A stretch of 64,000 bases of DNA, from contig OZ014415.1 of assembly GCA_963965975.1 (NCBI GenBank), forward strand, positions 7,135,001-7,199,000, written 5' to 3'. Under the pieces are notes generated by a model that was not told the origin of the DNA, ran no database searches, and saw only the letters and a list, made by a program, of their open reading frames with translations. The position numbers and the translations under genes were made by a program. The DNA is from Xestospongia bergquistia (taxonomy: Eukaryota; Porifera; Demospongiae; Haplosclerida; Petrosiidae). Shown here piece by piece: positions 54,002 to 63,850 of the stretch; position 1 is the stretch's first letter, and the number at the start of each line of letters is the position of its first letter.

Positions 54002-56934
54002 CATAGATAGTATAGACTACGTAACCAGGATTGGAAACGGATCACGTGATCCCATAGAACTGAATGAACATTTGAAAACGCACTCCGTGTCCAAAAAAAT
54101 CAATTAATTTTTATTACCTTACATTGTGACCTAGACACACTCTTACCTCTATTGTATTAATCTATAAAGACATTAAGGTGATTTTTATTTATCGACACAT
54201 TGTCTATATATTTTTCTTTATATTCTATTATTAAAAATAGTCAATAATACAGAGATTCATTTTTAAATTACTTATTTTACGATGAAAATGGCACTAAAAA
54301 TACTTTTGTCGCTCTTTCTTCTTATAGCAATGTTACTAATAAAAGATTTAGGACTAATTATTTAGAACAAATAAGAACACATTGGTTTAGACTGTTTTTA
54401 TGTTAGTAAAGTCGCGCTATTCTAATGGAAAACACTAAAACAACATATGATATAGGTCCACTTTTTGGACTATAGCCATTTTTTAAAGCTATGTAGACAT
54501 AAATTACAACTTTTCATCTAAAGACAAAAGATTTTTGTGTTGGTTTAGCTTGTTATTATTTACTTTGGCAATCTCCTATCATAGTTATACAAGATACAAA
54601 ATATGCGTACATATTCAGTGCAATAATTAAGTATAGTGCACTTAAATAGTTATTAATAATTAATTTCCTTTCAGATGGGTATGAGAAAAGTCAGACTGTA
54701 CTATAGAAAGCACAGGTCAATACCCAGGTCTTTAATTGTATCTCTTCCAAAGTCAATTTATATTCATGCTCCTTTTCCTTCATTGCCTGTGCTAAGAGAG
54801 AGATTCCATTCCTTGGGATTATTACCTAAAGGTTCATTGAATATAGCCATGTTATCACACCATTTTATTCACCTAATGTTATACTATAGCATGGCTAGAC
54901 ATTGATGATGACATATCAAACACTATCAATTTCCGGAAACTTTTCAATGCTGAACGCAACATCTTTATATCACTCACAATCTATAATGGCAGTACATGGA
55001 AGCTCACTTTACATAACACCCCTGTCAAATGTTCATATCTGAATCATATCCCTGCCCAAATAAAGTCTTTATCTGATGTTTTATCAATCATCGATGCAGT
55101 AGATACCAATCATATTTGTTTTGGCAATTCAGAAGTTACATTTTGTGATGTGCAAACATTATCAGGTTAGTACTGCCTGTAAAATAATTCTACGTAAATG
55201 ATTGTTTTTAGATGCCTATGTACTTGATTCCACTACATTAGAAATAAGCACAGTACGTCACCAAAATTGTGAATTACTAATTGATCGTTCTGTAAACCGA
55301 TGCAACTACTGTACCAAATATCGTGACGTTTTACGAAAAACCATTTATCAACATAGTAATCCTATTAGTAATCATGTAACATCTCCAAGAAGTCATGCAA
55401 ATTATAGATACTTATTACCAAATCAATTAAAGCAAAGATTGCACAATATGCACAATACTGTCCATACCATCAAAGCTAAATTGACTCGTTTACTGATGAT
55501 TAAGCAGTCTCTTGTTTATAATGGAGTCGAACTTGATGTAGTTAATCACAATGATTTAGTTAATGTAATGTCAAGTTATAACAAACAAATACATGATACT
55601 CATGCAAAGGACTCCTTTCAAAGAATATTTTGGGAACAACAACAAAAAGCAGCATCCTATTCAGACCCAAAGTCAATGAAGTGGCACCCACTAATCATTA
55701 AATGGTGTCTTTACTTACACCATATGTCAAGCGGAGCATATGAAACTTTTAGGACATCTGGAATATTAAGGCTCCTTTCGCAACGCACATTAAGAGATTA
55801 TACTCATTACATCAAAGCATCCTGTAGGTTTTCAAATGAAGTTGACAATGATTTACTTCGAGCTGCAGATTACTATAACCTTGAGGAGTGGGAAAAATGT
55901 GTGGGTATATTAATAGATGAAATGCATATCAAAGAAGACTTAGTGTATGATAAACATACTGGAGCTTTAATTGGTTTTATATCTCTTGGTGATGTTAATG
56001 ATCAATTATTGAAGGTAATTAGAATAGCTGTGTCTTATTTGTAATATTTATAACATTAACTATAAGTATAATATTATGTATGATTATGTAGTTTGAAAGG
56101 TCATTAGATGAGTCTAATGTCAGCCAGTCTCCACCTTTGGCAAAACTCCATGTATGTATTTATGGTGAGAGGCCTTTTCACATCTCTCCAGTACCCTTAT
56201 GTTCAACATGCCTGTAAGGATTTAACTGGTAAGTCAGTTATACAAAAATTTAAACAATAATTAACCGATGAAATTCTAATGTTTGCAAGGTGAGCTACTC
56301 TTTCAACCATTTTGGGAAGCTGTATTCAGATTAGAAAGATGTGATTTTAAAGTCCTGTCAGCCACTTTTGATGGAGCATCTATAAATCGTAAACTAATTA
56401 AATTACACGAATTAGGCTCTAAAGACATTTTGTACAAAGTTCAGAATCCTTATTCTGCAGACAGTAGGTATCTCTATTTCATTTCTGATCCACCACATTT
56501 ACTAAAGACGACTAGAAACTGTTTGTTTAATAGTTCTAGCCATTTATGGGTAAGGATAATTTGGTATGAAATTTGAATACTTACGAAAAAAACTTAGTGT
56601 AAAGGAAAGAGTATCTTGTTGAGACATGTAGAGTCACTTTATCTACAAAACAGTGGTGCACAACATGATTTACCAGGACTGTCGCTTGTCCCTAAACTAA
56701 AATATGAACACATATACCTAAACAATTTCTCTAAGATGAGAGTGGATTTAGCTGCTCAGGTATAACATGTTTAAAAAGCATGCATCCATGTACATGTTAT
56801 GCATAGGTACTAAGTGAGTCTGTTAGCAAAGCAATCTATTTAACTGGAGGACCACAGGCAACTGAAACAGCCTTGTTTTGTGATATGTTTGATAAATTTT
56901 TTGACTGCTTGAATGTTCGCAATTATGATAGTGG

Positions 56935-58132
56935 AAAGTTTCAGAGAAAGTGTTTCAGAGATCCTTATTGCTCTGCTACTGACTTCAGACTTGAAGTATA
57001 TTTAACATTTTACATTAAAGAAAGTTTATATTTAACAGTGGTTAGAAGAAGTTTTCATAAAATATCTTGAAGAATGGGAAAAATCAGTGAAAGAAAGATC
57101 TGGTTTTACTAATGAAGAAAAGAAGAGGATGCTACTAAGTTCTGAGACAAGAACTGGACTAATGATAACAGGTATGTCATTACTGTATGTATCATATTTT
57201 CATGAAATTGAAAATATTCAATGCACCTGCAGTAAAAGAAAGTTTCAGAGAAAGTGTTTCAGAGATCCTTATCGCTCTGCTACTGACTTCAGACTTGAAG
57301 CATATTTAACATTTTACATTAAAGAAAGTTTATATTTAACAGTGGTTAGAAGAAGTTTTCATAAAATATCTTGAAGAATGGGAAAAATCAGTGAAAGAAA
57401 GATCTGGTTTTACTAATGAAGAAAAGAAGAGGATGCTACTAAGTTCTGAGACAAGAACTGGACTAATGATAACAGGTATGTCATTACTGTATGTATCATA
57501 TTTTCATGAAATTGAAAATATTCAATGCACCTGCAGTAAAAGAAAGTTTCAGAGAAAGTGTTTCAGAGATCCTTATCGCTCTGCTACTGACTTCAGACTT
57601 GAAGTATATTTAACATTTTGTAACAAGTGTAAACCATTGTGCTATATATTACTGTAACGATTGTATTACAACAAACCTTGCTGTTGAAACCCATTGTGTT
57701 ATACAATACTATATTAATGTGTGAAATATTGTGTAATCTCTAGAACTATCTAGAATGTTCTGTATGATTTTGTATTTAAGTGGATATCACTTGTCGTTGA
57801 ATTATTATATATATCTTTTATAAGTTTGTTTTTCATAAGTATTACTGTTTTGAGTTATAACAAAAGATAGTCTGCAAAACTCAGCTCTCAAGCGGGTTAC
57901 AATTTTACATTAAAGAAAGTTTATATTTAACAGTGGTTAGAAGAAGTTTTCATAAAATATCTTGAAGAATGGGAAAAATCAGTGAAAGAAAGATCTGGTT
58001 TTACTAATGAAGAAAAGAAGAGGATGCTACTAAGTTCTGAGACAAGAACTGGACTAATGATAACAGGTATGTCATTACTGTATGTATCATATTTTCATGA
58101 AATTGAAAATATTCAATGCACCTGCAGTAAAA
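56935..58132. repeat. 304-bp tandem triplication inside the transposase
   Basis: Unit copies at 56935-57238 and 57239-57542, and a third at 57543-57618 plus 57906-58132, split by the solo LTR. Each unit holds the end of one exon (KFQRKCFRDPY...FRLE), an intron, the next exon (WLEEVFIKYLEEWEKSVKE...) and the last intron. Copies differ at only a few bases (for example Cys/Arg codon TGC/CGC near 56971 and 57275), so the event is recent. GAAAGTTTCAG at the seam suggests slippage or unequal exchange. Confidence 0.95.
57619..57901. mobile_element. 283-bp solo LTR
   Basis: Starts TGTAAC and ends GTTACA, flanked by a 4-bp duplication ATTT (57615-57618 and 57902-57905). The two other copies of the host repeat show the empty site (TTTAACATTTTACATTAAAG). 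Internal features fit an LTR: TATATAT near 57805 and a CT/GT-rich end. Orientation and family are not known, and no internal retroelement coding remains. Confidence 0.8.
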
Positions 58133-58478
58133 TCGTTTGTGGATTTAGCACGATATATGTTTACAATACCAGGCGTTAAAACCTTTCTAAGTGAGAACCT
58201 TTCACAAGATCCTATTGAAAAGTTTTTCGGATGCCAAAGGCAGAGATGTAGAACGAGTGAAAATCCAAATGTACAAGAGTTCTGCAATGGTACTCAAGCT
58301 CTTAGGGTAATTAATACTTTTTGCAGAGACCCAATTAAAGGAAACTGTCGAGGAAATTCATTAAAAAGGTCCTTAGATTTTGAGAAGGAAAGTTTACCTC
58401 TTCCCAAAAGAAGAAGAAAACAACATCTTGGCATTGTACCATGACAAATAATTACTTATATTTATTACAGTAAACAAC

Positions 58479-58480
<2 letters not shown>

Positions 58481-58516
<36 letters not shown>
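58481..58516. repeat. (TA)n microsatellite between convergent genes
   Basis: An uninterrupted TA run just past the transposase stop and before the second gene's stop. Confidence 0.9.
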
Positions 58517-58518
<2 letters not shown>

Positions 58519-58545
58519 TTTCATATTATATATATAATATTGTAA

Positions 58546-60116
58546 TCATTTATTTACACCTTTTCTTAATGGCTTAGCTCGTTGAAGGGACTTTTTAGTA
58601 TGTTGTTTGTACAGCTCCATAAAAGAACTAGCATAGGAGAAGCCTCTAATCTTTATCCATAGGTCACTCATTTGTTCTAAAAGTGACGGCTCAGAAATAT
58701 CCTCATCAACTCCTAACAATCTCCAACAGTCCAAAACATCATCATTGTTCGGGATACATGATTTTAACATCAATATGTCTAACTTCTGATGATCAGTTTT
58801 AAGTTTACATCTTACAGCCATTTCTATTGCTTCAAAGAGCTTGTAGGTGGATTCTTTAATGTGAACAAGACCTCCCCTATCAATCATTGTCATCCATTCG
58901 CTTGACTCACCAACATCTGATTCATCTGTAATAAGATATTTGATAGTTGATTGAAATTTTTTTGAAGTTTTTACAAACATGTTTTTCTCTTCATATGTTA
59001 GATCTAATTGCAGACATGGGGCAAGCACTTGAGTGCTTGTGCTTGAAAGCACTTTAAGCACATTTTTTGGAATGCTTGGAGGTGCTTTCAAGCATTTATT
59101 ATATATAAGCATTTATGCTTGTGCTTGTGCTTAAGCACTTTATAGCATTAGTGCTTTAAAGCACTTTATAAGCACTTTTAAGCACAAAGGCTGCAAGTTC
59201 TTTGTGCACTTAGCACATCTATTAATACTCTTTTGCTATCAGTCTGTTTATCCATCATTAGCAACTATAACTACAACTGTTTTGGGAGTTCCTGTATCTT
59301 TTTATGTAGTAGAGCAGCTGTTTAGTGTGGCAAGCAAGATCTTTAGGCCAGAGAGATGCCGACTGGTAGATACTATATTCTATAACTAATGTTTATACGA
59401 TCTAACAAGAAGTATTTTAAAAGTTGACTTAGATAAAAGAATTGTTTATTTGAAGGACATTTTTTGTCAAAAATGCTTGTGCTTGTGCTTCAAGCATTTT
59501 TTAAGTGCTTGAATTTGTGCTTCAAGCACTTATTTTTTAGAAGCATAAATGCTTGTGCTTGTGCTTAAGCTCTTTTATGAATGCTTTAAGTTGTGCTTCA
59601 AGCACTTCAGTAAATGCTTGCCCCATGTCTGTCTAATTGATGGTCATAATGACAACTTTTGATGGAACTAGCACTGGTGACCTGGATAATTATCCCACGA
59701 AATATTTGATCAGTAATGTATTGATACAAAATGGGATTGCTTGAGCAACCAATCGATGCTTGAATGAAACTACACCATGTAGACTTAAAGTGCTCTGACG
59801 TCCTGATGTCATGATATCTTCCCCACATTCTCTCCCTTTTTGTTGTCATATTCTTACAATTATCTTGTTCAAGAGCAGATGACAGATCATTTATTAAGCT
59901 AGTTGCAAAAGCTCCTTGTAGTACTTGCAAAAAGACTTCTGTATTACTGTGGCTGTTACCTAACATTATCAGTAAATTATAATGTAAATAATATTTATTA
60001 TTATAAATACTTAATATTTATTTAAAATATTCAATATAAAGTAACACTTCATTAAAGTAAAAATTCCAAAAATTCTACATACTCATTTCAGAAGAAACAG
60101 GAGCACAGTAAGCCAT
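58546..60116 (-). pseudogene. Second gene of P-like element, split by hAT
   Basis: Inferred exon 1 is 60083-60116 (ATG at 60116, MAYCAPVSSEM, donor GTATGT), with an acceptor at 59960-59961. Exon 2 is 59959 down to 59632, and resumes from 59010 to the stop at 58546. Removing the hAT element and one target copy leaves one continuous frame of about 272 residues, so the gene was intact when hit. I do not recognise the protein: it has no signal, no membrane segment and no zinc-finger pattern. Visible blocks are TKRERMWGRYHDIRTSEHFK, WCSFIQASIGC, YQYITDQIFRGI, then a basic end (KPLRKGVNK). It lies fully between the terminal repeats, starting about 65 bp inside the right one, so it is transposon cargo, perhaps a regulatory or accessory protein. 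Confidence 0.75.
59011..59631. mobile_element. 621-bp non-autonomous hAT element
   Basis: Perfect 17-bp terminal inverted repeats (CAGACATGGGGCAAGCA) and an exact 8-bp target duplication TCTAATTG (59003-59010, 59632-59639). Subterminal regions are filled with many copies of GCTTGTGCTT/AAGCACTT in both directions, typical of transposase-binding arrays. The centre (about 59225-59385, plus strand) still encodes a hAT C-terminal dimerisation piece: EQLFSVASKIFRPERCRL. So it is an internal-deletion derivative of an autonomous hAT element. Confidence 0.95.
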
Positions 60117-60225
60117 AGTTTACGCGCATTTTTTGCTTGTAAGGTGGAGCCGGACAAGGAGTGTACCGGAAGTGCGTGGGCGTTTCCAATCCCGGTTACG
60201 TAGTCTATACTATCTATGGGATAAC

Positions 60226-60781
60226 AGATGACATCTATCAAAGGAAAAATTCACAAATTACATGGCACAACCCTATGCGAGTTTGTTGAATATATCACTG
60301 TAAATTAATGAAGGCATAGTTAGGCTACATAGGTTACAGTGAGTTACAATGTGTTATAGTAGATTACAGTGAGTTATTACTTTATTCCACTATAAATCAA
60401 TGTAACCAAAATACTATAGCTCTGTGCTCAGTCTGAAGACCCTGTAGAAAGTATATACTTACTGCTGGGATTCCTTAAGCAATAATAACGATATGTTTAC
60501 CATAATGCATATAATTCTGAGATAACAAGGCCATGATGCTATTATAAACACATGAATATACATGTACAAGTACATGTAGCCAGATAGCTAAGATGATTCT
60601 TATAACATATATAGCAGCAATTTTTTATCAAAAATCACACAACTATATAAATTACAAGTCATATCTATATATCAGCTTATAAAACATAATTCAATTAAGG
60701 GAGTAACAAAACAAACTACAATGAGGTTATGTCAGCAAAGAAACAAAACATAAACATTTATTGAGTAGTGGTAAAGAAACA
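60226..60781. other. 3' flank of receptor 60782-63481
   Basis: The receptor flank continues here after the transposon, with a GGTTACAGTG tract at about 60320-60380 and the right half of the 5851-type hairpin near 60505-60525. No AATAAA at the usual place (TTTATCAAAAATC near 60623). Confidence 0.65.
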
Positions 60782-63481
60782 TTATTCAGGCTGTGCTGGC
60801 AGTTCGGAAGCTGTTGTCTTTGCAAGTGACAAAGATGTACTTTTAGCTGCTGTACTTGCACTTTTGACATTTTGACTTGGCCACACTATCATTATAAAGA
60901 CTCGTGGACAAAACAGACATACTAGAACAGCTAAAGCACTTAGTTGAATAGCTAATGATATCACAGCTGCTTGAAACTGGGCATCAGTAGCAAAATATGT
61001 TATGATGAATGCTATCCATACAAGACCCATTGCAAATGTGGAAAACGCCACGTACTTAGATTCATTGAAGTTCTGAGGAAATCGAATTGTTAAGATGGCT
61101 AGTGCATTACTTGCAATCATTAGAGCAGATAAATACAGCATTTGTATAGCCAATAATGCAATATGAGGTGTGGTACATTGGAGAACAAGTATTGGAAAGT
61201 CATTAGTGTTCTGAGTATCATTCACTTGATTTTTAGTCACACCAGGATGGACAACAATTAGAGATATTACTTCCAAAACCATTATAGCTCCTACCAATAA
61301 AAATGTAAACAAAATCTGATGTATTGGTGCAATAAACATGGGTCTAGATGTAATGTCTTTCTGTAAAAATATTCGAGCAATCCGTACTAATTTAATGAAT
61401 ACAGCACAGACAATTAGTGAAAAACAAAACCATGCTCCTATCCTTTGAAGAGTACAGACAGTCACAGATGGTTTTGGAATAAATACAACTGTTATAAGAA
61501 AACAAAGAGTTATTCCACTTAGTAGTAGTATCATTTGTTCTCGTCCTGATGACTTTACAATTGGTGTGTTCCAGAAATATATGAACACTCCACTCACAAA
61601 TACTACAGCTAACAATCCAATTATAGTTAACAATATTAGCACAATAGACCATCCATCAGAAGGTTTGAGATATGATTCTTTGATATCTACACATCCATGA
61701 CTACCATTAAGAGGGTCATTACCCCACATGTATTGAGGACACATTTGACATTCTGTTGAAGAGGTAGTGTTAGTGTAGCTTTGTCCTAGACAAGGATCAC
61801 AAGTACCACAACAAGAAGATATCACTTCACGTTTAATATAACCAGTGTTACAGCTCTGACACTGTGATTTCAGTTGATAAATAATATTACCTGATTCATC
61901 AAGACCAAATTGCTTTGTAGTATTGAGATTAAATTTAAGACGATTTAGTGAGAAACTTCCATCCCAATATCCAACATTTACAATCTTAAATGATTTGCTA
62001 CAATTTTGACATGAAGATACTACTTGATAATTGTAGATATTGTATTTAGGTTTTACACCGCCATACTCATCAAAATATATTTGATTTTTAGTTGGGCTGG
62101 TAAAGTTGACATTCTTTATATACTCCAAAAGATTTGAGCCATTTAATGTTCTATTTTGTCCAAGACATGTTTGATTTTCAGGGTACCACACTAATGGTTG
62201 CTTGCAGTTATCATTTAAAAAATTATTTACTGCATGAGCTACACTATAAACAGCATCGATTGCAGCAGCATCATAAGAATCCTGGTGAAAAGTATATCTA
62301 GAATCATTTACAATACTTGTATTGCTACAGTTAACACCAATTTTGCAGTTGTAATAGTGCTCATAAAATTCACAAAACCATGGATTACGTGCATAAGTTG
62401 CTGGAATTAGTTGTGAATAGTAGTTAACAAAAGAGGACATTGTATCAGAATAAGGTGCTGTGCCCCATTTTCCTATTGTAATGTCCTTGTATTTGGTATC
62501 AAGCTCTTGAGACCAACTGTCACTGGCAATCCACAGGAACTGCCTTTTAGAAGTACCAGAAGAGTACAATGTTTGAAGTTCTGTCAATAGCAGTTCAACA
62601 TGATGAGCTGAGGCAAACAATACAACAACATTAGCAGTGGAATTTAGTAGATTCTTGGCCAGGAGGACATAGTCAGTACTATCATCAATACCTTTAGTAT
62701 AATCAATGCACACACTTTTAGCTTTTGCTAGATCATGAAACTCATCAATACCAGGTCGGCCATACAAATTAGTTGAATAAATAGTTGAGACATGATCCCA
62801 ACTAAAGTATACTATTAAGTCAATCATTGCTTGAGCTTGTTCACTATCTGGAGGTACAGTACGATAGAAGTAAGTGTAAAGATCACGATCACGCAAAAGA
62901 GGAGATGTTGATCCAAAACTGACTTGAGGTATGTTGAATACGCGAAAGAAACTAGCGAGTGGAATAGATATCGAACTATATACTGCTCCAATAACAGCCA
63001 CTACTGGAAGTCTAGCTGAATCGTTATTTTTCAACTCGGAATCATAGCAACTTTCAAGTTCTAAACGACCACTTGAAAACACAAGGTCAACACTTTCATC
63101 TAGAGCTATATTCTCACTTATACAAGTATCTCTGATATCGTACCCAAGTGTTATATTAGGTAAAACGTGAGGATCACTGTTAACAAGATCGATAGCAAAC
63201 AAAACAGCCTCTAAATTTTCCAAAGTCTTGTCTGAAAAAATCTCGCCACATTTTCCTTTACCATCACTTTTATGTACTCTTAGTAACCCACCTAAAATGA
63301 TGTCTTTATCTTCACGATCTTGTATTCCACTTATTCTAGTACCTCCATCATGCACAGCTTTGAGAACAAGTTCAGAAGAAGTGTCATTACAATACTGAAC
63401 TGTACACTTGGTCAGTAAAAGCAATTGGAAGGACACAGCATAGGAGACAAGAGTCCACATCATGTTACACAATCTGTTCAT
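60782..63481 (-). CDS. Class C GPCR, intact, intronless
   Basis: 899 residues from the first ATG at 63481 (MNRLCNMMWTLVSYAVSFQL); ATG at 63463 or 63460 would give a signal peptide more like the siblings (MMWTLV...). The VFT domain, CRD (CQSCNTG, CGTCDPCLG, CPQYMWG), seven helices and a tail ending SELPAQPE are all open. Pocket: Ser pair (YSSISI), Asp of PPDS, Tyr of LYG and Asp321 (ASDSW) kept; Asn at the Arg78-like position (ENLEAV). Its TM4-TM5 segment equals that of 35951-38629, and TM6 (FAMGLVWIAF) equals 6154-8839, so it has exchanged sequence with both. Its 3' flank carries the P-like transposon. Confidence 0.95.
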   Translation of the reverse strand: MNRLCNMMWTLVSYAVSFQLLLLTKCTVQYCNDTSSELVLKAVHDGGTRISGIQDREDKDIILGGLLRVHKSDGKGKCGEIFSDKTLENLEAVLFAIDLVNSDPHVLPNITLGYDIRDTCISENIALDESVDLVFSSGRLELESCYDSELKNNDSARLPVVAVIGAVYSSISIPLASFFRVFNIPQVSFGSTSPLLRDRDLYTYFYRTVPPDSEQAQAMIDLIVYFSWDHVSTIYSTNLYGRPGIDEFHDLAKAKSVCIDYTKGIDDSTDYVLLAKNLLNSTANVVVLFASAHHVELLLTELQTLYSSGTSKRQFLWIASDSWSQELDTKYKDITIGKWGTAPYSDTMSSFVNYYSQLIPATYARNPWFCEFYEHYYNCKIGVNCSNTSIVNDSRYTFHQDSYDAAAIDAVYSVAHAVNNFLNDNCKQPLVWYPENQTCLGQNRTLNGSNLLEYIKNVNFTSPTKNQIYFDEYGGVKPKYNIYNYQVVSSCQNCSKSFKIVNVGYWDGSFSLNRLKFNLNTTKQFGLDESGNIIYQLKSQCQSCNTGYIKREVISSCCGTCDPCLGQSYTNTTSSTECQMCPQYMWGNDPLNGSHGCVDIKESYLKPSDGWSIVLILLTIIGLLAVVFVSGVFIYFWNTPIVKSSGREQMILLLSGITLCFLITVVFIPKPSVTVCTLQRIGAWFCFSLIVCAVFIKLVRIARIFLQKDITSRPMFIAPIHQILFTFLLVGAIMVLEVISLIVVHPGVTKNQVNDTQNTNDFPILVLQCTTPHIALLAIQMLYLSALMIASNALAILTIRFPQNFNESKYVAFSTFAMGLVWIAFIITYFATDAQFQAAVISLAIQLSALAVLVCLFCPRVFIMIVWPSQNVKSASTAAKSTSLSLAKTTASELPAQPE

Positions 63482-63522
63482 TTGATGACATAAAAGCAAG
63501 TGAGATGGTTTGATGTTTCATA

Positions 63523-63530
63523 CTTATATA
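63523..63530 (-). promoter_or_regulatory. TATA box of receptor 60782-63481
   Basis: TATATAAG on the coding strand, 42-49 bp before the ATG at 63481. A weak version of the shared upstream box is near 63630-63665. Confidence 0.5.
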
Positions 63531-63718
63531 CCTTGTTATGATTTACTTACACCCTGACTCTAAAAGAATAGCATATTGTGTTGATATGAAACATTTAATA
63601 TGTTTACAAATGTGTAACATGGGTGCACTTAGTGTAAGTGATGTTAGTGTTTCTCATGTGCATTTATCACTCTTAAACTCACACTTATCTTTACAATTCT
63701 TCAAAATACACACAATCA

Positions 63719-63850
63719 TTACTACCAGTAAGAGAATCATTACCCCACATGTATTGAGGACACATTTCTCACCCATTTGAAGAGGTAACGTTAGTGTAGT
63801 TTTGTCCAAGATATGAGTCACAGGTACCACGGCAAAAACATACTTCATAA
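63719..63850 (-). pseudogene. CRD relic of another receptor
   Basis: The minus strand reads the TYSC-like end, DPCLGQNYT-like (GTCCAAGATATGAGTC) and PQYMWGN (complement near 63737-63755), then stops. It has a frameshift (CTCACCCATTTGAAG) and no neighbours. It marks a further receptor copy lost to the right. Confidence 0.8.

Larger units (their letters stand above)
54675..58444 (+). pseudogene. P-element/THAP9-type transposase, broken
   Basis: Exons inferred from GT-AG sites and reading frame: 54675-55165, 55212-56014, 56092-56228, 56290-56549, 56598-56759, 56807-56995, 57039-57171, and final 58128-58444. Family signatures: LIDEMHIKEDLVYDKHTG (RNase H-like first Asp), FMVRGLFTSLQYPY, ATFDGASINRK, FISDPPHLLKT, LVPKLKYEHI, and C-terminal SQDPIEKFFGCQRQR with the acidic residue. 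Lesions: a 1-base slip near 54904, two extra bases near 56147, a 304-bp triplication of the sixth/seventh exon region, and an LTR in the third copy. I see no THAP zinc finger at the N-terminus; the first exon is unrecognised and starts right after a good acceptor site, so an upstream exon may be missing. Confidence 0.88.
54002..60218. mobile_element. P-element-like transposon, 6.2 kb, complete ends
   Basis: Left end 54002-54039 (CATAGATAGTATAGACTACG...) and right end 60181-60218 are inverted repeats matching at 37 of 38 positions. GGATAAC is duplicated at 53995-54001 and 60219-60225; paralogous flanks at 5575 and 35378 show the empty site with one copy. P elements usually make 8-bp duplications, so one base may have changed. 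Cargo: a P/THAP9-type transposase (plus strand) and a convergent second gene (minus strand), each damaged. Later insertions nest inside: a solo LTR and a hAT element. The 630 bp after the left end show no coding frame. The copy is immobile unless helped in trans; its ends look usable. Confidence 0.93.

Noticed and set aside
59204-59389. Independent small gene (hAT dimerisation domain)
   Set aside because: It is the leftover transposase C-terminus within the non-autonomous hAT element at 59011-59631.
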